In this document: in pieces, positions 16,780-25,712 of the stretch
Layout of the letters: each line of letters opens with the position of its first letter
Numbering within the stretch: position 1 is the first letter of the stretch
NCBI RefSeq assembly: GCF_000721105.1
Contig: NZ_JOEV01000070.1
Location: 1 to 48,511, forward strand
DNA length: 48,511 nucleotides
Source of the DNA: Streptomyces cellulosae
GTDB taxonomy: Bacteria > Actinomycetota > Actinomycetes > Streptomycetales > Streptomycetaceae
Reading direction: 5' to 3'
The notes under the pieces: generated by a model
Seen by the model: the letters and a program-made list of their open reading frames with translations, nothing else
Databases searched by the model: none
What the model was told of the DNA's origin: nothing
Program-made: the position numbers and the translations under genes

Positions 16780-17649
16780 ATGAACCGCGATCCTCACCGC
16801 CATGATCTGGGGGAGTTCCTCAAGGCGCGCCGTGCCGAGCTCGACCCGGCCGCCGTCGGCCTGCCCGACGGCGGCTCGCGGCGTGTATCGGGCCTGCGCC
16901 GTGAGGAGGTCGCCGTACTGGCAGCCATCAGCACCGACTACTACGCCCGCCTCGAGCAGGGACGTATACAGCCCTCGCAGTCCGTACTGGAGTCCCTGGC
17001 CCGGGTGCTGCACCTGGACGAAGACCAGCGCGCCTACCTCTACGAGCTCGCGGCCAAGGAAGATTTCCGTCCGCCCCGCCGGCAGCCGCGCCTCAAGGCG
17101 CAGCCGCAGCTGCAGCGCATGCTCGACGACATGGCGCACACGCCCGCCTTCGTGATCGGTCCGCGCACCGAGATCGTCGCCTGGAACGCCATGGGTGCCG
17201 CCCTGATCACCGACTTCGGGAAGATCCCCGAGAAGCAGCGTTACTACATAAGGCTGCTCATCACCGATCCCGCGATGCGCGAGCTGTACGCGGATTGGGA
17301 GGGCGTCACCCGGCTGGCCATCGCCCAGATGCGAATGCACAACACGAACAACCCTGGGGACAAGCAGCTCGCCGCCCTGGTGGGCGAACTCTCGGTCAGG
17401 GACGACCAGTTCCGCCAATGGTGGGCCTCCCACAACGTCGCCGTCCGGGACACCGGGACCAAGCACCTGCGGTACGCCGTCGTGGGGGACTTGCATCTCG
17501 ACTGGAACGCTGTCACCTGGGCCGCCGACCCCGACCTGCAGATCATCGTCTGGACCGCCGAATCGGGCACCCCGACCCATGACAGCCTGCGTCTGCTGGC
17601 GTCCTGGGCAGCGGACCCCAGCCGATCGACCAGCGGTCGCTCCGCCTGA
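16780..17649 (+). CDS. MmyB-like XRE family regulator (HTH + ligand domain)
   Basis: The 289-residue regulator has an N-terminal Cro/C1 HTH (LGEFLKARRAELDP..., VSGLRREEVAVLAAISTDYYARLEQGR, residues 6-65) and a C-terminal MmyB-like ligand-binding domain (VIGPRTEIVAWNAMGAALI, WWASHNVAVRDTGTKHLRY, LQIIVWTAE). The ligand domain is PAS-like and has held a fatty acid in the structure of one family member. It is the intact paralogue of the pseudogene at 13.4 kb. It follows the flavodoxin operon and faces a minus-strand SDR remnant, the usual partner type. GTGAGGTC precedes the ATG. Confidence 0.88.
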   Translation: MNRDPHRHDLGEFLKARRAELDPAAVGLPDGGSRRVSGLRREEVAVLAAISTDYYARLEQGRIQPSQSVLESLARVLHLDEDQRAYLYELAAKEDFRPPRRQPRLKAQPQLQRMLDDMAHTPAFVIGPRTEIVAWNAMGAALITDFGKIPEKQRYYIRLLITDPAMRELYADWEGVTRLAIAQMRMHNTNNPGDKQLAALVGELSVRDDQFRQWWASHNVAVRDTGTKHLRYAVVGDLHLDWNAVTWAADPDLQIIVWTAESGTPTHDSLRLLASWAADPSRSTSGRSA

Positions 17650-17654
17650 GGCCC

Positions 17655-17790
17655 CTCGCGCAACCCGCCCTTGCGATACCAGCGGTGATGTCCCTGGCGA
17701 CGCGTTCGCCCGCCGCCACGTCGCGCACGGCGTAGGTGACCTCCGCGCCCGTGCCGGCGAGGGCGCGGCCGTTCTCGGCGCCAAGGCCGC
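17655..17790 (-). pseudogene. N-terminal fragment of a short-chain dehydrogenase
   Basis: One minus-strand frame reads GLGAENGRALAGTGAEVTYA and then VRDVAAGERVARDITAG. This matches the first beta-alpha-beta unit of SDRs of the TGANSGIGLETARALA..GA.V..A.RD...G type. No start codon or catalytic part survives, and the rest is replaced by the tail of the neighbouring regulator gene. It lies beside the intact MmyB-like regulator and is probably the relic of its SDR partner. Confidence 0.6.
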
Positions 17791-17824
17791 GAGGCCCCGG
17801 TGACTGACGCGGGCGTGCGGGCGT

Positions 17825-18712
17825 TCAGGGCGTGAGGATCCGGTCCTGTTCCACCGGGGGCGTGCCGTCGTGCCACGGCAGGACCTTGCCGAAGCGGACC
17901 AACTCGCCGTAGAGGGCGGGATCGACGTGCTCGGCGAAGACCAGGTCGAGTACGGCTCCAGCAGCCTGGGCCGGGGACTGGGCCTGGCTGTAGTCGCTGA
18001 ACCACGGGCGGGAGGTGGCGGTGTCGACCATGCCAGGGCACACGGAGGTGATCAGGGTGCCGACCGCGAGGTCGTGTTCGCGGCGCTCGGCAGCGACCGC
18101 GCGTACGGCGGCGACCTGAGCCACCTTTGACGGCACGTTCAGCCACACCGGCCAGCCCGCCTCCTGCGCGGTCCCGGTCTGGACGGCGCTGCGCCACGAC
18201 TCGACGGCGTACTCGACCTGGTCGAGGCTCGCGCCGTCGAACAGATGGTGCAGTCGGGGGTTGAGGTGCCCGAGTGTGCCCAGGGTGCTGGCCACGACGA
18301 CCAGTCGACCGCCCGGGCGCAGGATGGGAGCGAAGGAACGCAGGATCGTATGGGTGGCGGTGTTGGAGACGTCGATGAACTCGTCGGCCCGCTCGGCTTG
18401 TGACTCGTCGGGCAGCAGCCGGGCCACGGCGTTGGACAGGACGATGTCGACCCCTCCGTGGCGGGTCCGCAGGTCCTCGGCGAGGGCGACGATGGCTTCC
18501 TTGTCCGTGACGTCCAGGACGCGCCCCTCGACGCGGGCGTGGGTGCCGGGCAGCCGCGTGACCTCGCGGGCGGCGTCCGTCACGCGCTCGTGGCTGCGGC
18601 CGGTGAGCAGGACCAGGTCGCCCCGGTGCATACGGGCCGCCAGCCCTTCCACGAAGGCGCGGCCCAGTCCTTGATTGGCGCCCGTGACGAGGGCGATTCG
18701 CGAGGTGTTCAT
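17825..18712 (-). CDS. SDR family NAD(P)-dependent oxidoreductase
   Basis: The product is 295 residues from the ATG at 18712 (MNTSRIALVTGANQGLGRAF). The cofactor motif is TGANQGLG, and the adenine-side acid lies in LDVTDK. The structural NAG is replaced by SNAVARLLPDE, and the catalytic Ser is in VVVASTLGTLG. A canonical YxxxK is not obvious: the expected position reads EYAVESWRS, with no Lys four residues after Tyr, while NVPSKVAQVAAVRAV is the helix that follows. Enzymatic activity of the usual kind is thus uncertain. It is divergent from the LysR gene at 18784 across 71 bp. Confidence 0.78.
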   Translation of the reverse strand: MNTSRIALVTGANQGLGRAFVEGLAARMHRGDLVLLTGRSHERVTDAAREVTRLPGTHARVEGRVLDVTDKEAIVALAEDLRTRHGGVDIVLSNAVARLLPDESQAERADEFIDVSNTATHTILRSFAPILRPGGRLVVVASTLGTLGHLNPRLHHLFDGASLDQVEYAVESWRSAVQTGTAQEAGWPVWLNVPSKVAQVAAVRAVAAERREHDLAVGTLITSVCPGMVDTATSRPWFSDYSQAQSPAQAAGAVLDLVFAEHVDPALYGELVRFGKVLPWHDGTPPVEQDRILTP

Positions 18713-18729
18713 GCGGACAACGCTAGGAA

Positions 18730-18751
18730 CGTTGCCACCATGAGTCCAACG
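18730..18751. promoter_or_regulatory. Inverted repeat in the SDR-LysR divergent promoter
   Basis: CGTTG (18730-18734) and CAACG (18747-18751) form a dyad with a 12-nt spacer in the 71-bp gap between the divergent SDR and LysR genes. This is the geometry of a LysR-type site controlling its divergent neighbour. The dyad is short and could occur by chance. Confidence 0.45.
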
Positions 18752-18783
18752 AAAGATCGGCACGCCTAGTATGCGTAATCATC

Positions 18784-19710
18784 ATGGACTTCACGGATGT
18801 GTCACTGACCGCGCTGCGCGTCTTTCGCGCTGTGGCAGAGCAGGGAACCTTCACCGCGGCCGCCGCGTCAATGGGCTATACGCAGTCGGCGGTGTCCCGG
18901 CAGATCGCCGCCATCGAACGGGCCGCCGGTGCGGAGCTGCTGGAGCGGCGGCGCGACGGTGTACGACTCACCGCGGCAGGCCGCGTCGTCATGCGCCGCG
19001 CGACGACCGTACTCGACGAGATCGATGCGACCGCCCGGGAGCTGTCCGGCCTGCCCGGTCAGGCCGGGACGGTCCGGGTGGGATGGTTTCCCAGCGCCGG
19101 CGTCTTCCTGCTGCCCCGAGCCCTGGCCGCGCTGCGTCGCACCGACCCTGGTCTGCACGTCGTCGGCCGTGAGGGCAGCACGCCGGCGCTGGTCCGCGCC
19201 CTGCGAGCCGGCAGCCTCGACCTGGCTCTGCTCGCGTCAGCCCCGCCGTTCCGGCCGCCGGACTCCGAATCGCCCCCGCTCGCGCTGCAAACGCTCACCG
19301 AGCGCGCCCTGTGCCTGGCGGTACCCGCCACCCACCCGCTCTCCCGCGGCGACTTCATCGACGTGGCCGACCTGCGCGGGCAACGCTGGATCGCCGGCTC
19401 CTCCGCGGAAGACCGGCTCATGGGGGTGTGGCCGGGACTGGACGAGCGGCCCGACATCGCCCACACCGCCCGCGACTGGCTCGCCAAGCTCCACCTCGTC
19501 GCCGCCGGCTGCGGACTGACCACCGTGCCCGCCGCCCTCGCCTCCGCCGCGCCACCAGGTGTCCGCGTCCTCCCCGTCCGCGGCGGACCCCAGGAACAGC
19601 GGCGCCTGCTCCTGGCCCGCCTTCCCCACCCGCCGACCGACCCGGTCACCCGCGTAGCATCCGCCCTCCGCACGGCAGCACTCGACGCCGACCCGCCCTC
19701 GCCGCCGTGA
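18784..19710 (+). CDS. LysR family transcriptional regulator
   Basis: The 308-residue protein begins with the LysR winged HTH (LTALRVFRAVAEQGTFTAAAASMGYTQSAVSRQIAAIERAAGAELLER, residues 8-57). The effector domain starts at VRVGWFPSAGVFLLPRALAAL and continues through SLDLALLAS and LHLVAAGCGLTTVPAAL, as in type 2 periplasmic-binding folds. It probably controls the divergent SDR gene. No clear ribosome binding site precedes ATG 18784. Confidence 0.9.
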   Translation: MDFTDVSLTALRVFRAVAEQGTFTAAAASMGYTQSAVSRQIAAIERAAGAELLERRRDGVRLTAAGRVVMRRATTVLDEIDATARELSGLPGQAGTVRVGWFPSAGVFLLPRALAALRRTDPGLHVVGREGSTPALVRALRAGSLDLALLASAPPFRPPDSESPPLALQTLTERALCLAVPATHPLSRGDFIDVADLRGQRWIAGSSAEDRLMGVWPGLDERPDIAHTARDWLAKLHLVAAGCGLTTVPAALASAAPPGVRVLPVRGGPQEQRRLLLARLPHPPTDPVTRVASALRTAALDADPPSPP

Positions 19711-19800
19711 CGACAGAATCGAGCTGGCAAAGCACTGCCGACACCGATGCGCTCGACGATTTCCAGACGGCGCACCGTGGCGGCGTGCGGCACAGGCGCC

Positions 19801-19870
19801 GGAAACGCCGCCGCGGAGAGATTCAACGCAACCTTGAAAGAGAGACCCCGCACGGGAGGAGAACGCTGGT
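19801..19870 (+). pseudogene. IS3 family transposase fragment
   Basis: A short frame reads GNAAAERFNATLKER, matching the conserved D(N)A..E.F..TLK.E segment with the catalytic Glu of IS3-type integrase cores. Nothing else of the element is recognisable on either side, so this is a fossil. Confidence 0.45.
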
Positions 19871-19872
19871 CA

Positions 19873-20171
19873 GTGGCGCGCGAGGCCGGCCCGCTGCAGC
19901 GCCTCTACGGCAACCTCACTCGCATGATCGCGCAGCAGGAGGCCGCCAACGGCCCCGTGCACACCGGCCGGGCCTCGCTCAGCGTGCGGATAGGGGAGAA
20001 GCCCAGCGGTGAACTGGCCGCCACGCTCACCCGCCGCAAGGGCTGCGCCGCGGTGACGCTGACGCTGCGGCCGAACTGGAGTCGTTGCGCGAGCTGCACG
20101 ACAAGGTTGTGACGCAGATGAAGGCCCACGGCGTCGCTCGACAGCCGCGGACGAGGCGCAAGAACGGCTGA
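19873..20171 (+). pseudogene. Degraded gene of unknown function
   Basis: From GTG 19873 the frame reads VAREAGPLQRLYGNLTRMIA and then SLSVRIGEKPSGELAATLTRRKG. A shift near 20040 leads to DAAAELESLRELHDKVVTQM and a basic tail ending in RRKNG at a TGA. The coiled-coil-like C-terminus and composition look coding. I do not recognise the family; a plasmid-borne or IS-accessory protein is possible. Confidence 0.4.
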
Positions 20172-20341
20172 GAGGGCAGAGCGGCAGAGACGGGTAGAGA
20201 CCGTGCAGCACGCGGTCGTCGTTCGCTCCCGGGCGCTGGCCAAGGCCCGGCAACAGACCACGTCGCCGACGGCCCGCGGGCCGTACGGTAACCAGGCTGG
20301 CCCCAGCGGCGGTTCAGGGAAGGCGAAGGGAGAGAGCTCGG

Positions 20342-20715
20342 GTGGCTGAGGAGGAGACGGACGGATTACCGCCGCATTCCCTGGACGCGGAGAAGGCGGT
20401 CCTGCGGGCCATGCTCAGCTCCCCGGATGCGGTGGCGGACATCGTGGAGGTGCTGGCTGAAGCAGGCCGAGCGGGTCAAGGCCCTCGCCGTCCTCAGGCG
20501 CACCAAGGAAGCAGCCGTCCACATCGAGAACCTGGCCACCGGCGGCAGCGAGGACGACGTCGACCGGATCGCGGACGCCGCCCAGAAAGAGATCTTCGCT
20601 GCGACCGCACGACGTCATACGGGGTTGCCGCCCTCCTACGCACTGGGCGACATCGTGGAAGGCCTGCTGGACGATCTGGAGGCCGGCAGACAGACGGGAC
20701 TGCCCACCTTTCCCG
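20342..20715 (+). pseudogene. DnaB-like helicase N-terminal fragment with internal deletion
   Basis: It begins GLPPHSLDAEKAVLRAMLSSPDAVADIVEVL, the N-terminal domain of replicative DnaB helicases. It jumps near 20465 to another frame, AVLRRTKEAAVHIENLATG followed by RIADAAQKEIFAAT and YALGDIVEGLLDDLEAGRQTGLPT, the DnaB linker up to the point where the ATPase domain should begin. About 60 internal residues and the whole C-terminal motor are missing. A plasmid or chromosomal dnaB copy was probably cut up by recombination. Confidence 0.65.
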
Positions 20716-21487
20716 AAGACCCTTTCCTCCAGGGTGCGTGCGTCGGCCTTCGCCCTGCGGAGCATCAAGGAGGCGCTTTCCAACGCCTCCAGGTCTCCCT
20801 CGGCAGCCAGAACGTCGAAGAACTGGGCAGGACCCTGCGGGTCCTCAGCGACCGCCTGCAGTACGCCCGCAACCAGCTGTTCGTCAGGCCGCGCCGCGGC
20901 ATCGATGGTCGAGATGCCGCTGGTTTGCCGCGCGGCAGGGACACCGAGACGCTTGCGGTAGGCCGGGCCGGTCAAAGGGGCATTTCCACAGGCCGCCGTC
21001 TCCCGCAGCGCGGCCAGGAGGGCATCGAACCGGACCTGCGGATCGGCCTCGCGAAGGTCTGGAGCGCAACCTTTCGCAGCACGGTGTACGAGGCGGCACC
21101 GCCGGTCTCTTCCATGGCCTCCCGACGGTCCGGTGTGTACCAGGCAGACACCCGCCGATATTGGTCCACCGTGTCAAAGCTGATGGTGCAGGCACGGGAG
21201 ACTTCCTCCAGGACACGACGGACCTCGGCCGGATCAGAGGCCGAGCGCGCAACGGCCAGGATGAGGTCGCCCTTTGACAGACGCGCTGCGCACGCGGCAG
21301 CCACTCCACGGGACTCAGCAGCATTTAGCTGATCCCATGCGTCCCGAACAGCCCTCTCCGGCAAGACCGCATTGTGCAGTTCACGGCCTGGCTCATCCCA
21401 GAAGTTCATGCCGCCGAAGTCAGAAGCAGCCACCGACACCGTGTACGGCGTCCGAGTTACATCGCACCCCAAACGGAGCACTCGCAT
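20716..21487 (-). pseudogene. Frameshifted hypothetical gene antisense to the DnaB fragment
   Basis: The minus-strand frame starts at ATG 21487 (MRVLRLGCDVTRT) or 21409 (MNFWDEPGRELHNAVL) and reads LPERAVRDAWDQLNAAESRG, DLILAVARSASDPAEVRRVL and TISFDTVDQYRRVSAWY. A lost G near 21060 shifts it to DLREADPQVRFDALLAALRE and YRKRLGVP, continuing to about 20716, where it runs into the DnaB fragment. Helical, soluble and coding-like, it recalls helical actinomycete plasmid proteins, but I cannot name a family. Confidence 0.45.
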
Positions 21488-21701
21488 TCCCCGGTGCGGC
21501 GCATTTGTAGCAGGAACAGAACCCTTCATTCGCCGTCGCTTGTGATCACCAGGTGGTGTTCGACCACGTCGCCCCCTACCGCCCGCCGACTGTTCACCAG
21601 GCGGTTCGTGGACCAGGTGCAGCGCCTGAGTGGCTCGGGCACCTGGGGCTCGGCTACGCCCCCTGAGGGCAGGCATGAGCGGCGGCTGTCCAGCGACGCT
21701 C

Positions 21702-22075
21702 GACTGGGACAACACCGACTGGTACTGCACGCCTACGACGAGCTACGCGGACCTGAAGGGCTGAGCGCCATGGCGCAGGCGCTGGTGTCGGCCACGGCGT
21801 CGACGACCTCGTCGGGTGACACGTCGACCACGACGGTCACCGTGCGCAACACGGACGGCGCGGCAGGACGCCGTCGCTGCTGACGGACGTGCACCTGGTG
21901 GACGGGGCGGGCAAGCCGGTGCTGCCGGTGCGGTGGTCCGACAACGAGGTCAGTCTCTGGCCCGGCGAGTCGGACCCTGACGGCCACGTACCGGACGACC
22001 GATCTGCACGGGTCCCAGCCGCGGGTGCGGGTCTCCGGGTGGAACACGCCGGAGCGCACGGTTCCGGCGGACTGA
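21702..22075 (+). pseudogene. C-terminal remnant of a GH2 exo-beta-D-glucosaminidase (CsxA-like)
   Basis: Three frames reconstruct the last immunoglobulin-like domain of a CsxA-type glycosidase: DWDNTDWYCTPTTSYADLKG, then SATASTTSSGDTSTTTVTVRN, then LTDVHLVDGAGKPVLPVRWS followed by DNEVSLWPGES. The end reads TLTATYRTTDLHGSQPRVRV then SGWNTPERTVPAD and a stop. Shifts fall near 21765, 21872 and 21970. The catalytic barrel is absent, so only about 125 residues of a roughly 900-residue enzyme remain. Confidence 0.75.
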
Positions 22076-22118
22076 TCCGACGGGGGGTGGGCCGGCCCGG
22101 CCCGGCCCCCCGTGGGGT

Positions 22119-22276
22119 TCAGCTCATCTTGAGCGGGGTGTCGTCTATGACGAACGACGTCTGCAGGGTGGAGCCTTCGCCTGTGAACTTGAGGGTGACG
22201 GTCCGGCCGGCACAGACCGCGAGGCTGAAGCCGCGCCGGGTGGAGCCGTTCCCGGCGTTCAGGTCGGAGTAGCGGC
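22119..22276 (-). pseudogene. C-terminal remnant of a secreted beta-sandwich protein
   Basis: The minus strand reads YSDLNAGNGSTRRGFSLAVC, then AGRTVTLKFTGEGSTLQTSF and VIDDTPLKMS with a stop. This is the C-terminal carbohydrate-binding-like domain common in secreted Streptomyces peptidases and glycosidases. No upstream part remains. Confidence 0.55.
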
Positions 22277-22319
22277 GAGGGACGACAACACGTCCCGCCC
22301 GCGAGCGCCGCCGTCCTCA

Positions 22320-22436
22320 GTCAACCGGTTCACCGAAGTCGCCGACGTCTTGCCCGCGCTGATCACGGACGCCGAGCTGGCGGTGCGCGCCCACCGCGGC
22401 GAGGGCCCGCGACCCGTGGTGAGCCCGAGCGGCTGA
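22320..22436 (+). pseudogene. C-terminal fragment of an HTH-type regulator
   Basis: VNRFTEVADVLPALITDAEL followed by AVRAHRGEG matches the middle segment of actinobacterial XRE regulators with a C-terminal TPR-like domain (NRFTE.AD.LP.LI...ELA). It lacks the HTH and ends prematurely. Confidence 0.45.
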
Positions 22437-22712
22437 TGAACGGCACCTGGGCGGGGCATCTCAGGCCCCTCCTCGCCGACAGCCCGGACCCTGCGGCAAG
22501 CCGAGGAGGTTCTGGTCGGACATGGCGGCATCGTTTCCTCCGACCGGCCCACCTTCCACACCGGGGCACCCTCCGCTGCGACTCAAATGGCCCGATGAAT
22601 TATCGAGAAACGTCCAGCCGTGGCCCGCAATTCCGCCGATCGCATTGACCTGGGATCCAAGTGGTCCTACCTTTCCCTGGGTTGAGTTCCGGTGATCCCA
22701 TGGGAGGGGTCC

Positions 22713-25337
22713 ATGCCCACGCGCCGCAGAGCCGCCCTCGTCACCCTCGTATCCGCCGTCCTGACCCTCGGCCCACCGGGACTCGCCGCTCACGCGCTCG
22801 GCACTCCGGGCCCCGCCGCCTCCGCGGATGTCTACGTGGCTCCCGGGGGCGACGACCACGCCGACGGCAGCGCCCGGCACCCCGTCCGCACGCTGGACCG
22901 GGCCCGGGACCTGGTGCGGGCCCGGGTCGCCGGGCTGCGCGCCGACCTGACGGTCCATCTGGCGCCGGGCACCTATCGCCGTACCGGCCCGCTCGTGCTG
23001 GACGCCCGCGACTCGGGGGCGAACGGGCACCGCGTGATCTGGCAGGGCACCGGCGACTCGGTCATCAGCGGCGGGCTCCGGGTGGCCGGATGGCACCGGG
23101 CCCCGGGGCGCAAGGGCCTGTGGGCCGCTCCCGCTCCCCGAGGACTCACCGACACACGGCAGTTGTACGTCGACGGAGTACGCGCCCAGCGGGCCCGCGG
23201 GGCCGTACCGGTCACGCTGACCCAGACCGCGACCGGCTACACCGCCTCCTCCGACGCCCTCGCCCACTGGAAGCACCCCGAGGACGCCGAGTTCGTCTAC
23301 ACCAGCGGCGAAGCCCTGTGGAACGTCGAGCGCAACGGGCTCGGCCAGTGGACCGAGCCGCGCTGCCCGATCGCCTCCGCCGACGGCACCACCGTCACCA
23401 TGGCGCAGCCCTGCTGGGACAACTCCAACAAACGGGTCGAGTTCCCCGACATCCCCGGCCGCACGGTCAGCATGGTCGGCCCCGGCCGACTCACCAACGG
23501 CGGCAAGCCGTCGTACGTGGAGAACGCCTACGAACTCCTCGACCAGCCCGGCGAGTGGTACCTCGACAAGAGCGACCACACGGTCTACTACCTTCCCCGC
23601 AAGGGCGAGGACCTCGGCCGCGCCGACGTCGAGGCAGCCGCGGCAGAGAAACTGATCGACGGACGCGGCACCGCGGACGCCCCCGTCCACGACCTCACCT
23701 TCCGCGGCATCCGGTTCAGCTACGCGACCTGGTTGACTCCGTCCCGGCCGGAGGGCTTCTCCGAGATCCAGGCCGGCTACACGATCACCGGCGACCGCGG
23801 CTGGGCCACCCAGGGTCTGTGCCAGTACGTCCCGGGCGGAACCTGCCCGTTCGCCTCCTGGACCAAGATGCCGGGCAACGTCTCCTTCGCCCACGACCAG
23901 CGCGTGGAGTTCACCGACGACGTCTTCGCCCATCTCGGCGCCTCCGGACTGGAACTGGGCGCGGGCAGCGTGGACTCCTCGGTCAGGGGAAGCGTCTTCA
24001 CCGACGTGTCCGGCAACGGGCTGGAGATCGGCGGAGTGGACGGACAGACCCCGGCGTCGGGCGTGCGGGTGACGGACAACCACCTGTACGGGCTGCCCCG
24101 CGAGTACCACGGCGGTGTGGGCATCCTCAATGGCTACACCCAGCACACCACCATCGCCCACAACCAGATCGACCACGTCGCCTACTCGGCGATCTCGATG
24201 GGCTGGGGCGGCTGGCCCGACAAGATCGGCGATCCCGCGACCCCGAATCCCAGCCACGACAACGTCGTACGCGACAACCTGGTCTTCGACTACATGCAAC
24301 TGCTCGACGACGGCGGCGGCGTCTACACCCAGGGCCTGACGGGCACATCCCTGACCGACGGCGAGAAGGTCACCGGCAACGTCATCCATGACCAGTGGGG
24401 ACTGGGCAAGAGCGTCTACACCGACAACGGCTGCACCTACGAGACCGTCGAGGGCAATGTCCTCTACCGCGCCTCCTACGCCAACGTCGCCTCCCGGCAC
24501 ACCGACTACCGCGACGGCCTCGGCAACAACGACCCCACCCTGATCAAGGACAACTGGTGGGAGGAAGGCACGGCCGACGGGGACAACAAGGGCCTGGTGA
24601 CCAGCGGCAACAAGATCATGACTGGATTGTCCGACGTACCGCCGGACGTTCTCGCGAACGCCGGACTCGAACCCGCCTACCGGCACCTGCTGACCCTGCG
24701 CGTCGGAGGCGTCTCCGTGCCCGAGGCGCCGGCCCGTGTCGGCACCAGCACGGCGGGTGCCGACGCGCTGTACGTGACCTTCAACCCCACCTTCGCGGAC
24801 GGCGGTTCACCGGTGACCGGTTACACGGCACGGGCGTACGACCCCGCGGGCCGTCAGGTCGCCCAACAGTCCGTCGACGCAGCCGAGTTCAAACGCGACG
24901 CCCTGCTGCGCATCGGCGGACTACCGGAGGGCGGCGGCCCCTTCACGGTGACCGTCACCGCGAGCAACGACCGGGGCACCAGCGCTCCCTCCCTCGCCTC
25001 GGCACCGCTGAGCCCGACGGCCGCGAGCGCGCTGCCCGCCGCGCCGACGAGCCCGAAGCTGCGCACCGCGGCCACGGCCGCCACCCTCGCCTGGACCCCG
25101 CCGACCGGAACGGGTGACGCGAAGATCGTCGGCTACCGGGTGACGGTCTCCGACGGACGCGACCCGATCGCGGTGACCGGCCGGGACGTCCTGGTCACCC
25201 AGCCCTCCGCCAAGGGCATGTTCCGGGTGATCGGCGGACTGAAGCCCGGCACGGCCTACACCGTGACGGTCGCCGCGGTCACGGCGGCGGGCACCAGCCC
25301 TGCGGCCACGGTCAGCGGGACCACGACCGCCGGGTAG
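22713..25337 (+). CDS. Secreted right-handed parallel beta-helix protein with Fn3-like domains
   Basis: The 874-residue protein starts with a Sec signal (MPTRRRAALVTLVSAVLTLG, cleavage near residue 35). ADVYVAPGGDDHADGSARHP opens the beta-helix, which runs to about residue 620 with many GN/DN turn motifs (VRDNLVFDYMQLLDDGGGVY, GNVIHDQ). Two Fn3-like modules follow (residues about 670-765 and 780-873; TAYTVTVAAVTAAGTSPAA). Such proteins act on or bind polysaccharides outside the cell; the family reaction is not evident. ATG 22713 was chosen over an upstream in-frame ATG because GGGAGGGG lies 5 nt before it and the signal peptide begins there. It is monocistronic and next to glycosidase remnants. 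Confidence 0.82.
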   Translation: MPTRRRAALVTLVSAVLTLGPPGLAAHALGTPGPAASADVYVAPGGDDHADGSARHPVRTLDRARDLVRARVAGLRADLTVHLAPGTYRRTGPLVLDARDSGANGHRVIWQGTGDSVISGGLRVAGWHRAPGRKGLWAAPAPRGLTDTRQLYVDGVRAQRARGAVPVTLTQTATGYTASSDALAHWKHPEDAEFVYTSGEALWNVERNGLGQWTEPRCPIASADGTTVTMAQPCWDNSNKRVEFPDIPGRTVSMVGPGRLTNGGKPSYVENAYELLDQPGEWYLDKSDHTVYYLPRKGEDLGRADVEAAAAEKLIDGRGTADAPVHDLTFRGIRFSYATWLTPSRPEGFSEIQAGYTITGDRGWATQGLCQYVPGGTCPFASWTKMPGNVSFAHDQRVEFTDDVFAHLGASGLELGAGSVDSSVRGSVFTDVSGNGLEIGGVDGQTPASGVRVTDNHLYGLPREYHGGVGILNGYTQHTTIAHNQIDHVAYSAISMGWGGWPDKIGDPATPNPSHDNVVRDNLVFDYMQLLDDGGGVYTQGLTGTSLTDGEKVTGNVIHDQWGLGKSVYTDNGCTYETVEGNVLYRASYANVASRHTDYRDGLGNNDPTLIKDNWWEEGTADGDNKGLVTSGNKIMTGLSDVPPDVLANAGLEPAYRHLLTLRVGGVSVPEAPARVGTSTAGADALYVTFNPTFADGGSPVTGYTARAYDPAGRQVAQQSVDAAEFKRDALLRIGGLPEGGGPFTVTVTASNDRGTSAPSLASAPLSPTAASALPAAPTSPKLRTAATAATLAWTPPTGTGDAKIVGYRVTVSDGRDPIAVTGRDVLVTQPSAKGMFRVIGGLKPGTAYTVTVAAVTAAGTSPAATVSGTTTAG

Positions 25338-25449
25338 CCCACCGAAACCGTCCAGGACCTCGCAGCCCGACGCGGCCGCCTCCGCCGACGGTCGAGGCCA
25401 GACCCTCGAGCTGAGGCTGCTGCCAGAACTGACTGATCCCGCATCCGGA

Positions 25450-25487
25450 CCCCTGTACACCCACCTCCACGGGTGGGCGTACAGGGG
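25450..25487 (+). terminator. Hairpin downstream of the beta-helix gene
   Basis: CCCCTGTACACCCAC pairs with GTGGGCGTACAGGGG (14 of 15 positions) over an 8-nt loop, 112 nt after the stop codon. A short TCT follows without a long U-tract, as is common in actinomycetes. Confidence 0.6.
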
Positions 25488-25655
25488 TCTCATAAGACCA
25501 GTCCCCAGGCCAACTCTGCGACAACGGTTCGGCGCGGGCCGCGCACATCGCACCGGGCATCGGCCGTAGGGCGAGACGACGTACATGAACATGGTGTGGG
25601 ACGTCAGCCGCACCGGCGGCTACACCGTTTGCTGGGAGGGATGTTCTGATGCGGG

Positions 25656-25699
25656 GCATGCCTGTGGGCCCCGGATGTTTCCGGGGCCCACAGGCATGC
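25656..25699 (-). terminator. Perfect 19-bp stem, bidirectional terminator candidate
   Basis: GCATGCCTGTGGGCCCCGG (25656-25674) is repeated perfectly inverted at 25681-25699 around a 6-nt loop. It starts 14 nt beyond the stop of a degraded small membrane-protein gene on the minus strand and was probably that gene's terminator. It can also stop transcription from the left. Confidence 0.65.
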
Positions 25700-25712
25700 T
25701 GCTGGTGGGTGG

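Noticed and set aside
9007..19710. Secondary-metabolite gene cluster
   Set aside because: Many tailoring-type oxidoreductases are present, but no PKS, NRPS, terpene synthase, RiPP precursor or other core enzyme is seen in the window.
20342..20715. Functional plasmid replication locus
   Set aside because: The DnaB-like frame lacks its ATPase domain and has an internal deletion; no initiator gene or iterons accompany it.
22461..24686. 741-codon minus-strand frame opposite the beta-helix gene
   Set aside because: Translation is Val/Gly/Ala-rich with no motifs, while the opposite strand has a signal peptide, ribosome binding site and family features.
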